64,000 nucleotides of DNA from Adiantum capillus-veneris (lineage: Eukaryota; Streptophyta; Polypodiopsida; Polypodiales; Pteridaceae), in contig CM043960.1 in assembly GCA_014529385.2 (NCBI GenBank), positions 74,617,910-74,681,909 of the forward strand. The letters are read 5' to 3'. A program made the translations under genes and the position numbers. A model generated the notes under the pieces. The model did no database searches. It had not been told where the DNA came from and was given only the letters and a program-made list of their open reading frames with translations. Shown piece by piece: positions 21,330 to 32,318 of the stretch; position 1 is the first letter of the stretch, and every line of letters begins with the position of its first letter.

Positions 21330-21920
21330 TTATTTTGCTAAAGCTCTAGCCCCCATCATTGGTCTTAAGAGCATGCTATCTACTCGTGTTGGCATTTTTG
21401 CTCGGTGACAAGCATCACACCTTCGAACATATTCTTTGGCATCTGCAAAAAGTGTTGGCCACCATATGCCTGCCATCAAGATTGCTCTTGTGGTGATCTC
21501 ACTAGAAAAGTGACCTCGAGTGAATCCAACATGTGCTTGTTCTATAATCAAAATATAATCGTTTTCATTTCACAAAGACGCAAATGTTGATCTTTACCTC
21601 TCTGATACAATTGGTTCCCAATAAGAGCGTAGTCTCTTGATTCAGTTTCAATTGATCTTTGACGGCGGTTACTCATATCCTCAGAAAATGTTAAACTCGA
21701 TAAGTAAGTAACCAGATAATTACTCCACTTAGGAGCATGCGACATTTGAAACAATGTTACATGAGGAATGGGTGTTTGTTTTTGACATTGAGGGAAATCC
21801 TTTACAAAAGATCTAACATCTCTCCTCATAGTCGGACAAAATACTCGTCTCAAGATTCGTTGCATAGTTTGGTCTTTCGCAAAGTGAAGTCCTACTATGG
21901 TAACATGTGCTTGACTTAGG
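21330..21920 (-). pseudogene. E2 integrase N-terminal region, two zinc fingers, core missing
   Basis: Reading down from 21920, the first H2C2-like unit is AHVTIVGLH (H-x6-H) with FCPTMRRDVRSF and PQCQ (one Cys replaced by Phe in DFPQC). A bridge PKWSNYLVTYLSS...RDYALIGNQLYQRGKD follows, typical of the RNase H-integrase connector in plant Ty3 elements of the Athila/Tat type. A second H2C2 unit is AHVGFTRGH, IWWPTLFADAKEYV and RCDAC. It stops after MMGARALAK, exactly before the WGIDF that opens the catalytic core in E3 at ~58290. The core has been deleted. The double finger is also present in E3. Confidence 0.75.
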
Positions 21921-22660
21921 TACTATAGGTTAATGCATAAGAGAAATACTCCGTCCTGATTTGTTTTGTATAGCCTTCCAGCTAGTAATTGATACATAGC
22001 CGATTGCTCGATTAATTTGATTGTGATAGGAAGTGGTATTTGTGAATCCACTTGAGCTATTGTCATTAATGACACAATGTTTTCCGACCATCTAGGTATC
22101 ATTTCTACGGAGAACAAATAGGAATCTAGTATATCATCGTCTACCCATTTAGGCGACTCCCCTGAAACAATCCTTGACAAATGATCTCCTCGTTGATGTG
22201 TAGTGTCTTTGTTTACAACCACAGTGAAATGAAATTCGAGGAGAATGATGAACCATCTCACTATTCTCCTTGTGCTGTATGGCTTGTTGACCAAATACAA
22301 CGGTTGGTGTTCCACAAAGAACACAAACTTGTTGGCTAATAGGTAATGTTTATACTTTTTAACGGCATAGATCATTCCTAACCCTTCCCTTTGAGTGGCG
22401 GTGTAATTCTTTTCCTGCATGTTCAATTGTCGGCTAGCATAAGAAATAGGAAAGTCAACTTCCTCATCTCCTGGTTGAGCTAGTATATAATCGATAGCAA
22501 AATTGGAAGCATCTACATGTACGTGGAATACCTTATTTCAATCTGGTGCTCTCATTATTGGAGCTGAGGTGAGAGATTGCTCAAGCTTCATGAAGGATTC
22601 TTCACATGCCTCGGTCCACTCAAAGTGTGTAATCAAGCTATACATGAGTTTTGCAATTAT
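21921..22660 (-). pseudogene. E2 RNase H
   Basis: Text from 22660 down: THFEWTEACEESFMKLEQ, FHVHVDASNFAIDYILAQ (first Asp), NYTATQREGLGMIYAVKKYKHY (Glu), then FFVEHQPLYLV, where E3 has TDHQALLYLV, so the third acidic residue has changed from Asp to Glu. The carboxy end VVVNKDTTHQRGDHLSRI follows. A stop lies in MRAPD-stop-NKVFH near 22540. RT sequence that should precede it is replaced by the inserted repeat at 22670-23806. Confidence 0.75.
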
Positions 22661-22669
22661 AGAATACAT

Positions 22670-22841
22670 TGAGGCGGTCCGGGGCCGGCAACAAGAAGAG
22701 TGGCCTCTAAGTACTTTTCTAGGGTCCCATGCTGCTCAATTGGGTTGGGGTTGGAAAAAACAGCAAACACACACACAAACCCGCAACCTAACCCTACACA
22801 AATTTGGGGCACCACTTAGTTTTGGATGCGAACTAGGACGC

Positions 22842-22921
<80 letters not shown>

Positions 22922-23806
22922 GGCTGCTTTGAAATGTTCAACAGTGATCAAGCAAACACAATTATATATGTAAGAAAAAGAGGAAAGGGGGAGGGGGTGA
23001 TTGTTGCACTAATACCTTCTTACAAATCTGTCATGACCAATGAAAGTGAGATTAGTATTTGTTCAACATAGATTGAGTAAATTACACCACAATACATCAC
23101 AAGAAAAGCCACCCCAATCATTGTCTTAAAGCCGGGGGAGTCCTCTCCACCCTGTCGCCCTCTTACAGTATGTGGGATTTATGGCTAAATTGATGACAAC
23201 ACCCAGAGACAAGCTATCAAGAACTTTTTAAAAAAAAACACCAAGACACTTACACATCATTGTTGTCCATTACTTCACGTTAGAAGAGAGACAAAGTATC
23301 CAAGCTTACTCCAAATCCACCCTCCTTGATTCAGCAAATGTTGGGCTTACACTAGTAGGAGAAATGATAGATTTCCTACTCTCAATTGAATGATCACTCT
23401 CTCTTACAATGGCATAGAGTTCCCTTGCTAATCACCCCTAATACAACACATGCATATGCATAAGACAATGAGCTTCAACTCAAGAGCTCCTTCTAGAGAG
23501 GTTGAGCTTGGATTCTCAAGCTATAGCATAGTGCTCTTGCTTATGGCTCCCCCCATTTGTGCTAGCTACACCCTCCTTTTATAGAAATTTTGAAGGCTAG
23601 GGTTACTCCTCTAACCATGGTTGGGCTAGATTTTCAACACTTATCTAATTTCTTTTGCTTGGAATTATCAAGAAGTTGGTGTGGATAGATGAAGAAGAGA
23701 GAGAGGAGAGAAGTGGAGGTGATAGGACTTTTCATAGTAGGTTAGTGTTAGTAAATTAGTAGAGTTAGTAATTTTATTGATTTACAAATGGAATTGGATA
23801 TTTACA
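22670..23806. repeat. Inserted LTR-like repeat, copy 1, interrupting E2 RT
   Basis: Begins TGAGGCGGTCCGGGGCCGGC and ends GATATTTACA, homologous throughout to 44532-45689. Shared features are a GA microsatellite, GGGGCACCAC, GATGCGAACTA and AGTGTTAGTA. It has TG...CA ends in either orientation and no ORF. It sits inside E2's polymerase and is accompanied by loss of the RT catalytic core (KKVNA just above, RNase H just below). No clear target duplication is visible, consistent with a deletion at the site. Confidence 0.6.
22844..22918. repeat. (GA)37 microsatellite
   Basis: About 75 bases of uninterrupted GA. The Arg-Glu and Ser-Leu ORFs over it are artefacts. Confidence 0.97.
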
Positions 23807-23845
23807 ATGGGAGTATCCATGTAGGATACAAATATCTGCGTTCAC

Positions 23846-24256
23846 CTTTTTGAGATTAGCACACACTCGTAATTTTCCATTCTTCTTGGGGACTACCACA
23901 ATTGGAGACACCCAATCTGTGTGTTCAATTTTGTAAATGAATTTGGCTTCCTTTAGTTTTTCAATCTCTTCTTTTATCTTCCTTGCAAATGTTTCATTAT
24001 ACGTGTATGGTCTTTGTCTAGTTGGTTTCACATTATCTCTCATGGGTATAGTATGTTGATAGATTTCTAGATCAACACCGTTGAGATCCTTGTAAGACCA
24101 AGCGAAGATATCCCGGTATTCCTTTAACAAGCTTAGCAAAATCTCTTCTTCTTCTTCTTCTGTTAGGTCATTTGCAATGTAAGAAGATCTAGGCTCTTCT
24201 CCTAGTTCAACCAAGTCTATCCTTTTTAGCGTTTTCAAGCCCTTTGTAAGACTCAC
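23846..24256 (-). pseudogene. E2 reverse transcriptase, N-terminal part only
   Basis: Reads SYIANDLTEEEEEEILLSLLKE, FAWSYKDLNGVDLEIYQHTI, RPYTYNETFARKIKEEIEKL, KFIYKIEHTDWVSPIVVVPK and KKVNA, which is RT fingers sequence nearly identical in layout to 60050-60612 in E3. After KKVNA it runs into foreign sequence, so the palm with the YMDD motif is missing. RT copies the element's RNA into DNA, and this copy cannot. Confidence 0.8.
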
Positions 24257-24343
24257 CCTGTTTTTGTAGTTCCCTAACAGGTTGTTCGACTATGATTTTG
24301 TGATCTTGGAGAGTATACTTTTTGTAATGGGATGGAACGCTCA

Positions 24344-25254
24344 TTACACCCTTACCATCCTCTTCCGTGGTTTCCATTTTGATTGTGTATATCTCCTTAC
24401 AACCATTTTCAACTCTTGATATTTCATTTTCCGCTCGACGTGAGTCATGAGTGGTTTCTTATTATGTGGGTTTGCTTGAGTACCCTTCCTTGTTTTTCTT
24501 GATGTTTGAGACATTTTTGAGTTTTTGTTTGAAGGATATCTACCAGTTATTTTATCCTTGACACAATCATTTGTATCTATCTGCATAAGGAATTGTGCTC
24601 TACTAGAGACTGATGGCATAGGTCGTGTTTTCATGTTTCTGGTGTCTCTTTTTCGTCTATACCATTTTTGTCTTCTCGATTTTTGGTTTGTAAAGTCAAA
24701 AAGCTTTTCCTCCCCTCCTTTTAAGAGTGGCTTACCTCCCATATGCTCTTTTTCTGACACCGAATCTTCTAAGGTAGCTGAGTGTTCATCTAACTCATTA
24801 GTTGCATCATAATAGAGGTCTGAAAAGACTTGTTGAGATTTCATTAAGTCCTTGGGCTCCTCATCTTTGTCTTCAATGTTGAGGATTGAAATCATTTGGA
24901 TGGGAATTATGTTGTAGCCACCCTCATTGCAAAATTGAGTAGGCATAGACATATTCACACATACATCCATGGTCGCTAAAATTTCAGCCCATTCGAATGG
25001 CTCAAACAAATGCTCAGGAAAGGGTTCAAGTACATAGGTTTCGTCTGTGCAGTCCCTTTCTAGGATACATTCTTCTTGTCTTAAGCTTCCATTTTTTAAA
25101 ACTCCACACATCCAAATAGGAGTGTCTTTGTTTAACCAGGATGGGAGTTTAGTTTCAGCCGAAGAGACTGAATCAAACTCTTGGATGGGTGTTTTCAAGA
25201 CATCTCTATAAGTGTGATCTTTTAGATTTACTCTTGCTATAGATCCCACTTGAT
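24344..25254 (-). pseudogene. E2 protease-RT connector
   Basis: Open for 320 codons from an in-frame ATG at 25306. The start (QVQLIQDWGNNYLYLNQVG) is the end of the protease region. The rest is an acidic then basic connector (EHSATLEDSVSEKEHMGGK, KWYRRKRDTRNMKTR) of no known fold. E3 has the matching beginning (MVQDWGYDHIYLRHGE). Long connectors of this kind are seen in large Ty3 lineages. Confidence 0.6.
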
Positions 25255-25600
25255 TCAAGTACAGATAATTGTTTCCCCAATCTTGGATAAGCTGTACCTG
25301 TCGCATGAAAGTCTTCCCAATATGATTTCATAGTTGAGTTTTTTCCCAAAGTCTACTATGGAAAAAGTGTGTTGATATTCAATTCCACAGGAATTGACTA
25401 TCACTTTTTCAAGCAGCCCTAATGGTCTCTCAATGTGTCCGTCGGCCAATTGTAATTTCATTCAAGTTTATCTAATAGCTGGCTGTCCCCAGGATTTCCA
25501 TACTGCTTTAGTGGCTATGGCTATGCCACATCCACTATCCAGTATCGCCATGGTTTCAATGTCATTATATTTCACGGGGAGGGTGGTGTTTCCTTGCTCT
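25255..25600 (-). pseudogene. E2 aspartic protease
   Basis: The catalytic motif is intact: ETMAILDSGCGIAIATKAVW, followed by a stop and frame change near 25465, then KLQLADGHIERPLGLLEKV, HTFSIVDFGKKLNYEIILGR. Asp-Ser-Gly followed by Gly and the IILGR helix are the retropepsin hallmarks. It would process gag-pol. The frame break and changes beyond LGR suggest inactivity. Confidence 0.75.
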
Positions 25601-25662
25601 CCTCATAATATTCTCCACCAACTTTGTTCATGGGAACTGATCGAATCTCTTTGTTGTCCATT

Positions 25663-26751
25663 TCATTTTTCAAATTCTCCAATTTTTTTTGAGATTAACC
25701 CCGTTATCCCCACCTTCTCTAGGGTTTTTTGTAAATTATTCCATAAGTATGGTCTAAGTTTTAAGAGTTCTCCCAAGGTAAGCGTGAATTGGAGGGGTGT
25801 AGACATGATTGAATGAATGTTGTCTACTTCTAGTTTCTGTTTAGCTCTTCTTACTTGAGTGGTCTTACACACGATGGATTCATATTCGTTAGCTCCCACG
25901 TAAGAAGGTAATGTTTTTAAGGTCAATGGTTTCGACATTCCTGAAGCTTTAGATCTGCAATCCCCGTACAAGGATTGTACCTCCATGTTCATACCAGAAG
26001 ATAGGTTATCCAACCAGACTTCCTCTATAGGAGCTGACTTTAGAGTTAGGCTTCCATCAGTGATCTCTCTCACTTTTTCCCATAAGTGTCCTGGCCAGTC
26101 TTCCTCTACGAATGGAATTCCGTCTAACGCATCTTCGTTGTCAGGCACTATAAGTGGCTCTTTTGTTTCAAGGTGGGGTTCTGTCACCACATTGTATTTT
26201 TCTTTAGTGTCTCTTACCACAAGCTCTTCAGGTTTTGCGATACTTTCAAGCTTGGGTTTTTGTTGTTCTAGCATTTCTTGCGTGATTCTTATCAAATTTT
26301 GATAAGCTTCCAGCTTAGCTGCTTCCATGTTTGGAGAAGGATAGTTTTTCCATTTGTTTTCCATGTTTTGGCATGCTTTAAGTCCTTGGTAGGCTTCCAA
26401 GGCGGCATTAATAGGCTCAAAAATTTTATCAACCAGAATGGATCCTCTAGATTTCACGGTTGTTTCCTTGAATTCACTGCCAGTTTCTTTCAACTTTTCC
26501 TGGGCTAGCTTCTTTGCTTTCTCTTCGATTTCAACCCATTGTTTCTGTTTTCTCATCTCATATCTTTTGCTTCTGCTCCTTTTGATTCTTTGAGAAGAAA
26601 ATTTTGTATTTCCTGAATCATCAAAGGAGTTGTGTTTCTTTTTCTTTGCCTGGGCTCTAGTGATTACCTTGATTGGAACAATCAGTTCACTCTCTGACGA
26701 GCTACTAGGCATCACTTGGACTACGTTTACTATGATTTTTTCCTTGTTCAA
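25663..26751 (-). pseudogene. E2 gag-protease connector
   Basis: 362 open codons, charged and low in hydrophobics. It begins MNKEKIIVNVVQVMPSSSSE, then VIKVITRAQAKKKKH (matching VTRARAQRMTYE in E3), a basic region (RSRSKRYEMRKQKQW), helix-rich EAYQGLKACQNMENKW (E3: AYEARFKKNQTQEQRW) and SMSTPLQFTLTLGELLKLR at the end. No catalytic motif. The shared order with E3 identifies the two elements as one lineage. Confidence 0.6.
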
Positions 26752-26759
26752 AGGATTTT

Positions 26760-26940
26760 TAGGACAATATTCCGGAAAGTGTCCTCCCTTTTTGCAACAT
26801 TGTATGCAATAGTCTTCAATTGGTTTGAGGTTTTTGTCAAGCTATAGACATTCGTTTTTCCAATGGTCATCAACACCACAATTATGACAGTTTCTTGTTC
26901 TCGGCTTCAGCATGGGTCTTCCCATGGGATACCTTGATTA
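26760..26940 (-). pseudogene. E2 nucleocapsid zinc knuckles
   Basis: Two Cys-His boxes: CHNCGVDDHWKNEC (C-x2-C-x4-H-x4-C) and, after an in-frame stop, CIQCCKKGGHFPEYC. They bind element RNA during packaging. E3 has two boxes at about 62870-62960 with three residues between the second Cys and His. Confidence 0.7.
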
Positions 26941-27322
26941 GCTACATAATACATTGGTGTGAGATCTGGTGGAGCATAAGTCATGATTTTTTCCAGTGGT
27001 GGTGGATGTGGATTATAAAAATCACCTTCTACCATTACTGTAGATGACTAGGCTTTACATAGGGTGTAACATGCACTAATGCTTGTTCATCTACGACTCC
27101 TTCAGAGTACATGTACTTTACAGACACTACATTATGTCTTGGATATGGAGGTTATTGTCCCAACACAAGTTGAGGTCTTTCCATACCCATTGGTGGTCTT
27201 TGAGCTTGGGCCATATTAGGCTGATATCTATACATGGGTTGTCCTTGTGGCCTCATGAGCACATACTAAATATTTCCATCATACTTTGGTCTGAAGTAGC
27301 ACTCACAGGTCTCATGGTTGGT

Positions 27323-28060
27323 CTATTTATCCTCAATTGCACACCATTTTTGTGGCCTAACTAGTTGTCCTTGTTGAGGTATCCCTTGTCCTGGTCCTCT
27401 CATAGGTTCTTTTTGCATGTTGTTCATTATGTCGTTCATCCTTTTTTGCATATCTTCTATGGATGAGAGTGGTGCTGCTACAACAGTTCCCACTTGTGCT
27501 GGTTTTGTGGATAATGTTTTCTTGCTTTGGTTGTCCTTAGGGATATCTTCTTTGTTGAAGATCTCACAATTGTCTCCTAAGTTGATAGCATCTAACACAC
27601 ACTCTTCTAGGGTTATATGCTTTTCACTATAGAGCATAGCATGAAGTTCTTTTTTTAGCAGTCCCTCTAGAAAAAAAGATATAAGTCGTTCTTCTGCAGG
27701 TATCTCTGGCCCTGGGCATCTGGCAATGTGTTGTCTCATTAAAGTCGCACAATCCCTAATAGACTCACCATGTTTCTATTTAAAGCTGTAAATTTGAGCT
27801 ACCGTATTATGTTTGATCCCCATTTTGGCACAACTAGCTACAAATCCTTGAGCTAATGTGTTCAAGTCCATGATTGACCTTGGTGGGATGTTTTTGAACC
27901 ATGTCAATGCTTTTCTTTCTAATGTCATTCCAAACCCCTCGAATTGAGTATGGAAATCAAATATAGGCTCTGCTCTTAGCACTTGCTCACAGCTTGCTAA
28001 GTGGTCGTATGGATCCCCTGATCCACTATATTTTCTGACCCATTTTTGAAAATCAACTTT
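27323..28060 (-). pseudogene. E2 gag capsid region
   Basis: The text FEGFGMTLERKALTWFKNIPP, LAQGFVASCAKMGIKHNTV, then after a stop near 27776 the frame at 27739 (RQHIARCPGPEIPAEERLIS, FLEGLLKKELHAML, NLGDNCEIF). This is the plant Retrotrans_gag fold, and the GIKHNTVAQIYSFK stretch aligns with GIAHNTVSQIHKFK in E3. It forms the particle shell. Confidence 0.75.
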
Positions 28061-28063
28061 CGG

Positions 28064-29024
28064 TCACCGTGTAGCTGGTTCTGTTTCAAGTTCTTCAAAC
28101 CAGCTTGTTGGAAATAGTGTCTCATGTAGCCCTAGACTGGCCTTAGTGTCACCTGGTTTTCTACGTGATGAGGTGGTTTCTGGTTTCTTTACATTACTCT
28201 CAGATGATCTCTCATGGTATTTATCTCTTGGAATTGTTTCTGGTCCTTGTCCCAATATCCAATCCCGTATGGAATACTCTTGGTATTTGGTTTGTTCTAC
28301 CTCCTCAGGAGTCATCATAACAAAGTTGTTGTTATAACAATATCTAAACCGGTAGGTTGGTAGGTCTGCTGATCCCTTATCTTTGATGTTGAAGATATAG
28401 ATGATCTTCATGGCCGTTAGTTGTCTTGGTTTGGCATGTGCAATCCACAGAAGATCTTTTATGTTTCTATCCTCCCAACAATAGACTCCGATCCTAGGAT
28501 TGTCCATACTAATCCGTTTCAAAGGCTTCAAATCTACTTGATTGTATCCCTTGAATTTTAAATTTGGTGGTCCTTCTTTTGCTAACATATGTGGGATTAT
28601 GGTGTTTATTTCTAACCCCCATTTGTCTACCACATCAGGGTTTTCGACCTGTACATACTGAGTTCCATTTCTTTCCATGTACCATTTTCCTTTTTTGTTT
28701 GCCCTAATCTCTTCTTCGAACTCAATACCATTGTCATCAATGTGAATAGCATACTCCTTGTTAGGGTCCAAGTAAACCTGGGCTCCATGACGGTTAGTCT
28801 TGTAAAAAGGAGAGTATATACTTATAGCGCATTGTCCTTCCTGTTTTCGAGTGAGTCGAGTAAGAAGAAATTTCGGATGTTGAGTCTGAAAAAGTGTGTG
28901 AGACTTCTTCAAGAATTGTGTGCAAGAAATTGCTTTGATTCATGCTTTCTTCCATGGATACTCTACTCGAGGTTTCTCCGAGTATGCCTTGATTTCGTAG
29001 TACACGACCAGATCTAAGGTTCAT
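28064..29024 (-). pseudogene. E2 N-terminal extension before gag
   Basis: Starts at an ATG at 29024 (MNLRSGRVLRNQGILGE, a basic start common in plant Ty3 gag proteins) and shifts frame near 28860 into a 282-codon stretch. That stretch contains a well-behaved globular segment (YLDPNKEYAIHIDDNGIEF, KGKWYMERNGTQYVQVENPD, RIGVYCWEDRNIKDLLWIAH, TYRFRYCYNNNFVMMTPEE). I do not recognise this domain. It precedes the capsid, so the gag precursor is unusually long. The matching part of E3 lies beyond the window. Confidence 0.5.
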
Positions 29025-30970
29025 ATAGACTTATGAAGCCCTGGATAGAGTACTTACCTTTGGATTGACTTGTCATCAATTAGCACTTGATTTGATTGCA
29101 ACTTTCTATCAAGCAACTGATTCCTCGTCTGCAACCTGATTCCTATAAAAATTTGATCAAGTTAGCTATTCTTGTATAAAGACAGTAGAGTTTTTGCTAA
29201 CTCTTGTGATTGGTCTCTAGGTATCACTTCAAATCGAGCTATGGGATTCAAAATTTGACTTTCTTTAGCAAAAAATCAAAGGTTTAACTTGCAACATGGA
29301 AACTGAGTGAACATGTACCAATTTTGACCCGATTGAACCCAAAATTATCAGGTGGCTTTATATTATGTTGGTCTAACACTGTATACGTTCAAAAGTCAAA
29401 ATTGATGTCTGTGGATAGTAGAAGTAAATAATCGTGAGTATTTACTTTTGTCAGTTTTTTGCACTTTTTTGATTGGTTTGGCAAGTATACAACTTTTGAA
29501 AGTCCTTGGACAAGTTTGGACAAATTTTGACCAAGTTTATCAACTGTTTTGTGTCTGCAGACTCTGATTTTGAGAATCTGGCTCAAGTCTCACTATTGTG
29601 ATCCAAATTTCACCAAAATTGATTTGTGAAGTCTACTTGATATGCTTGACCTTGTGGTATACTCAAACTTGCAAATTTCTCAAGTTTTGAAGCAGATGTA
29701 AATAATCGCGATTATTTACTCCAGCTATATTTGTACAACTTTTTGCCCCAACTTTGACACAGATCTGTTAAGCACCTTAAGTTAAGGTCACTAGGTAGGT
29801 TTCATCAAGTTTGGATGATTTTTGGTCAAATGGTCATTAATTATATGTCCGCAGACTAACTTTGCAAATTGGGTCACAATTTTCAATCGAGTGATCCAAA
29901 TCTTACCAAATTTGGTTTGTGGGCTTATTACAATATGGTACAACTAGTGGTATGTTGACTTGGTCAAAAAAATTGAAAAATGAGACAAATGTAAATAATC
30001 ACGATTATTTATAACAACTGATAAATTTTTACATCTTTTTGGTCAACTGAACATGTACACATGTTTATCACATCAATATGAGCCCATGATTCAATTTTCA
30101 ACAAGTTTGGACAAATGTTTCTCCAATTTACACTCAAGATTCAAAAAGTTAGTACAAACTTTAGTTTTTACCCAGTTTTTTGTCAGTTTGGTTACTCAAA
30201 TCTCCCGGGCCTTTACAAAAGTTGTTTGTACACATGCAATGAGTCAATGGTATGAACCTTGGTCAATTTAGAGCAGAAAGTTAATAATTGCGATTATTAA
30301 CTTCAGGCTTGAAATGAGCACTTTTTTGTAATTTTTTCAAAGACAGTCTTTATATGAGCTATTTTAAGCCTATGAATCAAGTCAAAACTTAATTTGGCCT
30401 AAAATGTCAAGAAAAGTAAATAATCTGAGTTTTGGCCAACTCTTGAAATTTTTACCTCGGAGTGTCTTTGAGCTTACCAACTGGTTCAGACAACTTTTAA
30501 GCTTACTCTCCAGTTGAATTGAGTGTTTCAAGTCTTTTCGAGCTATTTCTAGCCGTAGACCCAAAATTCTGCAACTTTCAATAATAACTCACACTTGATT
30601 ATTTCAGAGAGAGCAATGTTCTGAAATCCACCTCGGATCCTACTTACCCTACTCTTAGATTCTCATGCAATGGGGTTGTGGAAAGTGTCCACAAACACTT
30701 GTTTTCTTGTTTTTTATGCTTTTCTGAGCACTGATCTTAAGACTTGTCTCGTCTACCAATCATTCTCAGAATCCTAATCTAATACTACAACCCTACAATC
30801 CTAAAGGCACTCAGCAAGTACAATTACTTCCAAGCTACCTCTACACAACAAAAAGTAACAATCTTAAGCTATGCAGTTTCTAAAAGAAAGTTTTGAACTC
30901 TAGGCGAACCTAGAGGAAGTTAAAGGATAACTTCACAAAACGCTCGTGTTTTTCCCTAGTTTAGGTCTCT
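29025..30970 (-). other. E2 5' leader, non-coding, with palindrome array
   Basis: About 1.95 kb between the primer site and the gag start, AT-rich and without ORFs. A leader this long is unusual. It carries the repeats described next. Confidence 0.65.
29424..30429 (-). repeat. Palindrome array in E2 leader
   Basis: 22-bp palindromes at 29424-29445, 29698-29719 (perfect), 29991-30012 and 30280-30301, plus a half site at 30416-30429. Spacings are 274, 293 and 289 bp. The core is AAATAATCGCGATTATTT, the same as in the copy B spacer at 18940-19540. Flanks are diverged but similar between units. Confidence 0.87.
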
Positions 30971-30991
30971 TCGATCCTCGGCAGCGGTCCA
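30971..30991 (-). promoter_or_regulatory. E2 primer binding site, tRNA-Asp-like
   Basis: On the minus strand, two bases after the LTR, TGGACCGCTGCCGAGGATCG resembles the complement of the 3' end of plant tRNA-Asp (TGGCGCCGTTGCCGGGGAT) with a one-base deletion and a few changes. tRNA-Asp priming is known for Athila-type plant Ty3 elements. Confidence 0.55.
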
Positions 30992-30993
30992 AA

Positions 30994-31997
30994 TGTAGGA
31001 CACATGTCTAACCTCACCATCCTATCTTATTATAGTATTAGCAAGAACCACGATTAAAATGTCAATCCATGGGACGAAGCTAAGTCGACTAGTTCATATA
31101 GGCTACAAGAGGGTGTCAATCTCTCGAAAAAAAACTAATAACTTGCATCTAACTCAGGCTACACTCAAGTGACTGAAATCACCAAAAGCCAATCACTCAT
31201 TGGCAAACGAATCACATCTGTTACATCATCAGATGATATTCAAACGTAACCAAACTTCTAGGACAAGTTCATATGACCTAAGTACAGATGCTTATAATCT
31301 CAAATCCCACTTTAGGTCAAGTTCCAAAATCGCAATTATTAACAGCAGTGGATTTTTGGCCTAGTCGTTTTCGACCAGAATGCATCTAAATGCTTAGCAA
31401 TGATATCTCAATATCCACCTATGCTTAGTTTTTGATTTGAAAGTGTAAATTCCTAGTTATGATGAAATTAGGCCACGGGTCGGCGATGCCAAAAGCTACA
31501 AAATACTGTGAACTGCTTACATCAATGCGTAGAGCTCTTACCTACGGTTGCAATGCAACAAACAAAACTGCAATGTGACAACCGGGGAGGGAGTAGGAAG
31601 CATGAGAAGGAGAGGAGTGAGCGTCGTTAGCTCACACTGTGTATTTCTTATCCAAAAACTTATATACCAGGGAGGGAGTAGGAAGAATGCAAAGGAGAGG
31701 AGTGAGTGTCGTTAGCTCATGCTGTGTATTTCTTATCCAAAAACTTATATAAAACTTACAAAAATTGGCTTTTATACCTTAGCCACGGTTTTTGGGTGGT
31801 CAAAACTAATAATCAGGAGTTCTACCAAAGATGGGAAATGACTGGCTGATACAATCTGGAAGCTTGTAGCCTCGGCTCATTAATTACAGAGGTTATCCGA
31901 GAAAATAGGAGTTACAATATTCCCGATTTATCAAAATAATAAATGTTTTACAAAGAGAACTCCAAAAAATGGTGTCCGTGTTAGCTTACTGCTAACA
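30994..31997 (-). repeat. E2 5' LTR, long form (1004 bp), family I
   Basis: Minus-strand ends TGTTAGCAGTAAGC...GTGTCCTACA, followed by the primer site. It matches the short LTR at 2286-2572 at both ends. Inside are an 85-bp tandem duplication (31586-31670 and 31671-31755) and a palindrome half site (ATCGCAATTATTAAC at 31329-31343) related to the leader array. Confidence 0.85.
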
Positions 31998-32318
31998 GCT
32001 CATCAAGATGATCTCAAGGAACACAATAAGTTATATTGTAAACAAGTCTTCTGTCATGGAAGAACCTATAATACAAATGCCTATGGGAGGGGGGACTGGC
32101 TCCAACTAATCCGGTCTTCTATTGGTGTCAATTTCTCTAAACTCTCACTCTGTTTTACAAGTATTGTTTAGTCCATGTTAATGAAGTAATGTGTTAGTGT
32201 TGCTCTCTCCATCCAAGCACTCTTTTTTTCATTCTACATCTACACACAAAGGAATGCTCAAGGAAATGCTTAATACGTTATTCTCTTGAATCCGCTCCAA
32301 ATGAAGTTAAAAGGATAA

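Noticed and set aside
21330-29024. Endogenous pararetrovirus
   Set aside because: Integrase, LTR, primer site and polypurine tract are present, and no movement or coat protein of that group was seen. Ty3 fits better.
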